NCBI RefSeq assembly: GCF_041053105.1
Contig: NZ_CP163444.1
Location: 2,852,001-2,916,000, forward strand
DNA from: Streptomyces sp. R44
GTDB lineage: Bacteria; Actinomycetota; Actinomycetes; Streptomycetales; Streptomycetaceae
Length of the DNA: 64,000 nucleotides
Direction: 5' to 3'
In this document: positions 63,109 to 64,000 of the stretch, piece after piece
How positions within the stretch are numbered: position 1 is the first letter of the stretch
How the letters are laid out: every line of letters starts with the position of its first letter
Notes under the pieces: generated by a model
What the model was told of the DNA's origin: nothing
Database searches by the model: none
The model's input: only the letters and a program-made list of their open reading frames with translations
Program-made: the position numbers and the translations under genes

Positions 63109-64000
63109 CTAGCGGGCGCCTCGGCGCCAGAATCTGTTCTCCTTCGGCGGCCTGACCTTCAGGGACCAGTCGCCCTCGGCGCTGCGGACCTGCACGAGCA
63201 GGGGCCCCTCGGGCAGCGGACGCGTGTCCCTGGGGAGCCTGCTCGCGGCCGTGGCGAGCAGGTGGTCGCGGCCGCCCGGCTCGTGGCCCCGCACGCTGAA
63301 GTAGGCGTGGCCGAGTCTCGTGTGGAGCCGGGAGGCGAGCAGGGCGGCGGGACCCGTGTACAGCAGGACGTCGCCGCCCCGCCCCTCGGCGGCGCCGTCC
63401 AGGACCTCCACGGCGCTCACCGGACGGAGGGCGACCGTCCACTCCCGGTCGTAGCCGCTCACGCGCAGGCGCAGCGGGCGCTTGCCGTCGTACCGCAGCA
63501 GCCCACGGCCCTCGTGGTCCTTCAGGGTCGTGCTCGCGAGCAGGACGTCGCCCTCGCCCTTCTCGTCGAGGGTCCGCACGGAGAAGTAGCCGTCGCCCCT
63601 CCGGGTCGTGTCGACGACGAGGTAACCGGCCGGGATCGGCACGTCGACGGTGATGACGGCCTTGCCCTTGCCGCTGCGGAAGAACTCCGGGAAGTCCTCG
63701 CCGAAGAGCTCGACGTCCGACCGGGGGCCGAGTCGCGGGGGCCGCTGGACGGGGACCCGTGCCGGTGTCCGCACAGCGGCGGCCTCGTCCTCCCGGACCT
63801 TCGCAAGGAGCTCCTCGGGGATGGCCTCCGGCCCCGGCGGGACGTCCTCGTGGACCGGCTCGTCCTCGGGGGCCGGCTCCGGATCCCCGCCCACGATGCC
63901 GAAGTCCTCGGCGAGGCCGACGAGGCCGGAGGCGTACCCCTGGCCGACCGCGCGGAACTTCCACCCGCCGTCACGCCGGTAGAACTCGCCGAGGAGGAAC
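63109..64000 (-). CDS. TerD-domain protein, 5' end outside window
   Basis: The reading frame is open to the window end. The first visible residues (FLLGEFYRRDGGWKFRAVGQGYASGLVGLAEDFGI) are the C-terminus of a TerD domain. An acidic Pro/Glu-rich linker follows, then about 180 residues with two similar beta-rich blocks (AVITVDVPIPAGYLVVDTTRRGDGYFSVRTLDEKGEGDVLLAST and GPAALLASRLHTRLGHAYFSVRGHEPGG). The C-terminal region is not recognised. TerD proteins bind Ca2+ and are linked to tellurite and stress responses. It is convergent with the emfourin gene (3-bp gap). Confidence 0.85.
   Translation of the reverse strand, partial: FLLGEFYRRDGGWKFRAVGQGYASGLVGLAEDFGIVGGDPEPAPEDEPVHEDVPPGPEAIPEELLAKVREDEAAAVRTPARVPVQRPPRLGPRSDVELFGEDFPEFFRSGKGKAVITVDVPIPAGYLVVDTTRRGDGYFSVRTLDEKGEGDVLLASTTLKDHEGRGLLRYDGKRPLRLRVSGYDREWTVALRPVSAVEVLDGAAEGRGGDVLLYTGPAALLASRLHTRLGHAYFSVRGHEPGGRDHLLATAASRLPRDTRPLPEGPLLVQVRSAEGDWSLKVRPPKENRFWRRGAR

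Overview
The window is very GC-rich, with strong third-position G/C bias, frequent GTG starts, ATGA/GTGA stop-start overlaps and typical actinomycete families (WhiJ-like XRE-DUF5753/DUF397, ECF41 sigma factor, class F sortase, FprA, Zur-ZnuACB beside glyS). This points to a Streptomyces chromosome, probably the conserved core. From memory, nas/nir, ppdK, glyS, znuACB-zur, uppS, recO and leuA occur in a similar order around SCO2473-SCO2530 of S. coelicolor; this was not checked. No rRNA, tRNA, CRISPR array, prophage or intact transposase was seen.

Layout. 1-3361: end of a DUF218 protein, assimilatory nitrate reductase, and a CutA-gamma-glutamylcyclotransferase fusion. 3358-6966: a two-gene ABC exporter behind a SoxR-like operator; the second gene carries an out-of-frame run of 16 C. 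7199-10095: class IV aminotransferase, then a cytoplasmic beta-helix protein translationally coupled to a small protein, both carrying the same Gln/Asn-rich 25-residue motif. 10343-11614: secreted anchored protein plus class F sortase. 11621-13983: TauE permease and ferric-reductase-like flavocytochrome. 14166-18627: nitrite reductase operon (FAD oxidoreductase, nirB, nirD). The first gene is interrupted in frame by dispersed repeats. 18665-21455: TetR-MFS-SDR module with two matching operators. 21457-25836: VOC protein, truncated haemoglobin, beta-propeller protein, PhoX-like Tat protein and ArsR-type regulator. 26369-30574: ppdK and dus. 30627-34658: two DHA2 MFS pumps around an XRE regulator whose 3' end lies inside a 163-bp inverted-repeat element. 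34723-36386: aldo/keto reductase with its TetR regulator.

36494-45739 is housekeeping: membrane protein, glyS, Zn uptake (znuACB, zur), YcxB-like protein, uppS, a membrane Ser/Thr kinase and recO. 45882-47344 is an ECF41 sigma factor and its AhpD-like target, with a perfect ECF41 promoter. Then come a subtilase (47382), a WhiJ-like regulatory locus (48802-50389), an SNase-like protein (50495), a membrane protein (51468), fprA behind an iron-box-like site (52438), a LuxR-TPR regulator and BBE-type oxidase separated by a 208-bp repeat element (53872-57289), a TerB-like protein, an LAxTG-anchored choice-of-anchor-A protein, leuA with a Leu-rich attenuator leader, an M4 metallopeptidase with its emfourin inhibitor, and a TerD-domain protein cut by the window end.

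The best candidate for an undescribed system is the beta-helix/small-protein pair at 7988-10095. The shared motif looks like paired-motif (amyloid-type) signalling, but that is inference. Other strong points are the homopolymeric tract in the exporter gene, three dispersed repeat families (two altering coding sequences), the leuA leader, and several operators and leaderless promoters readable from sequence.
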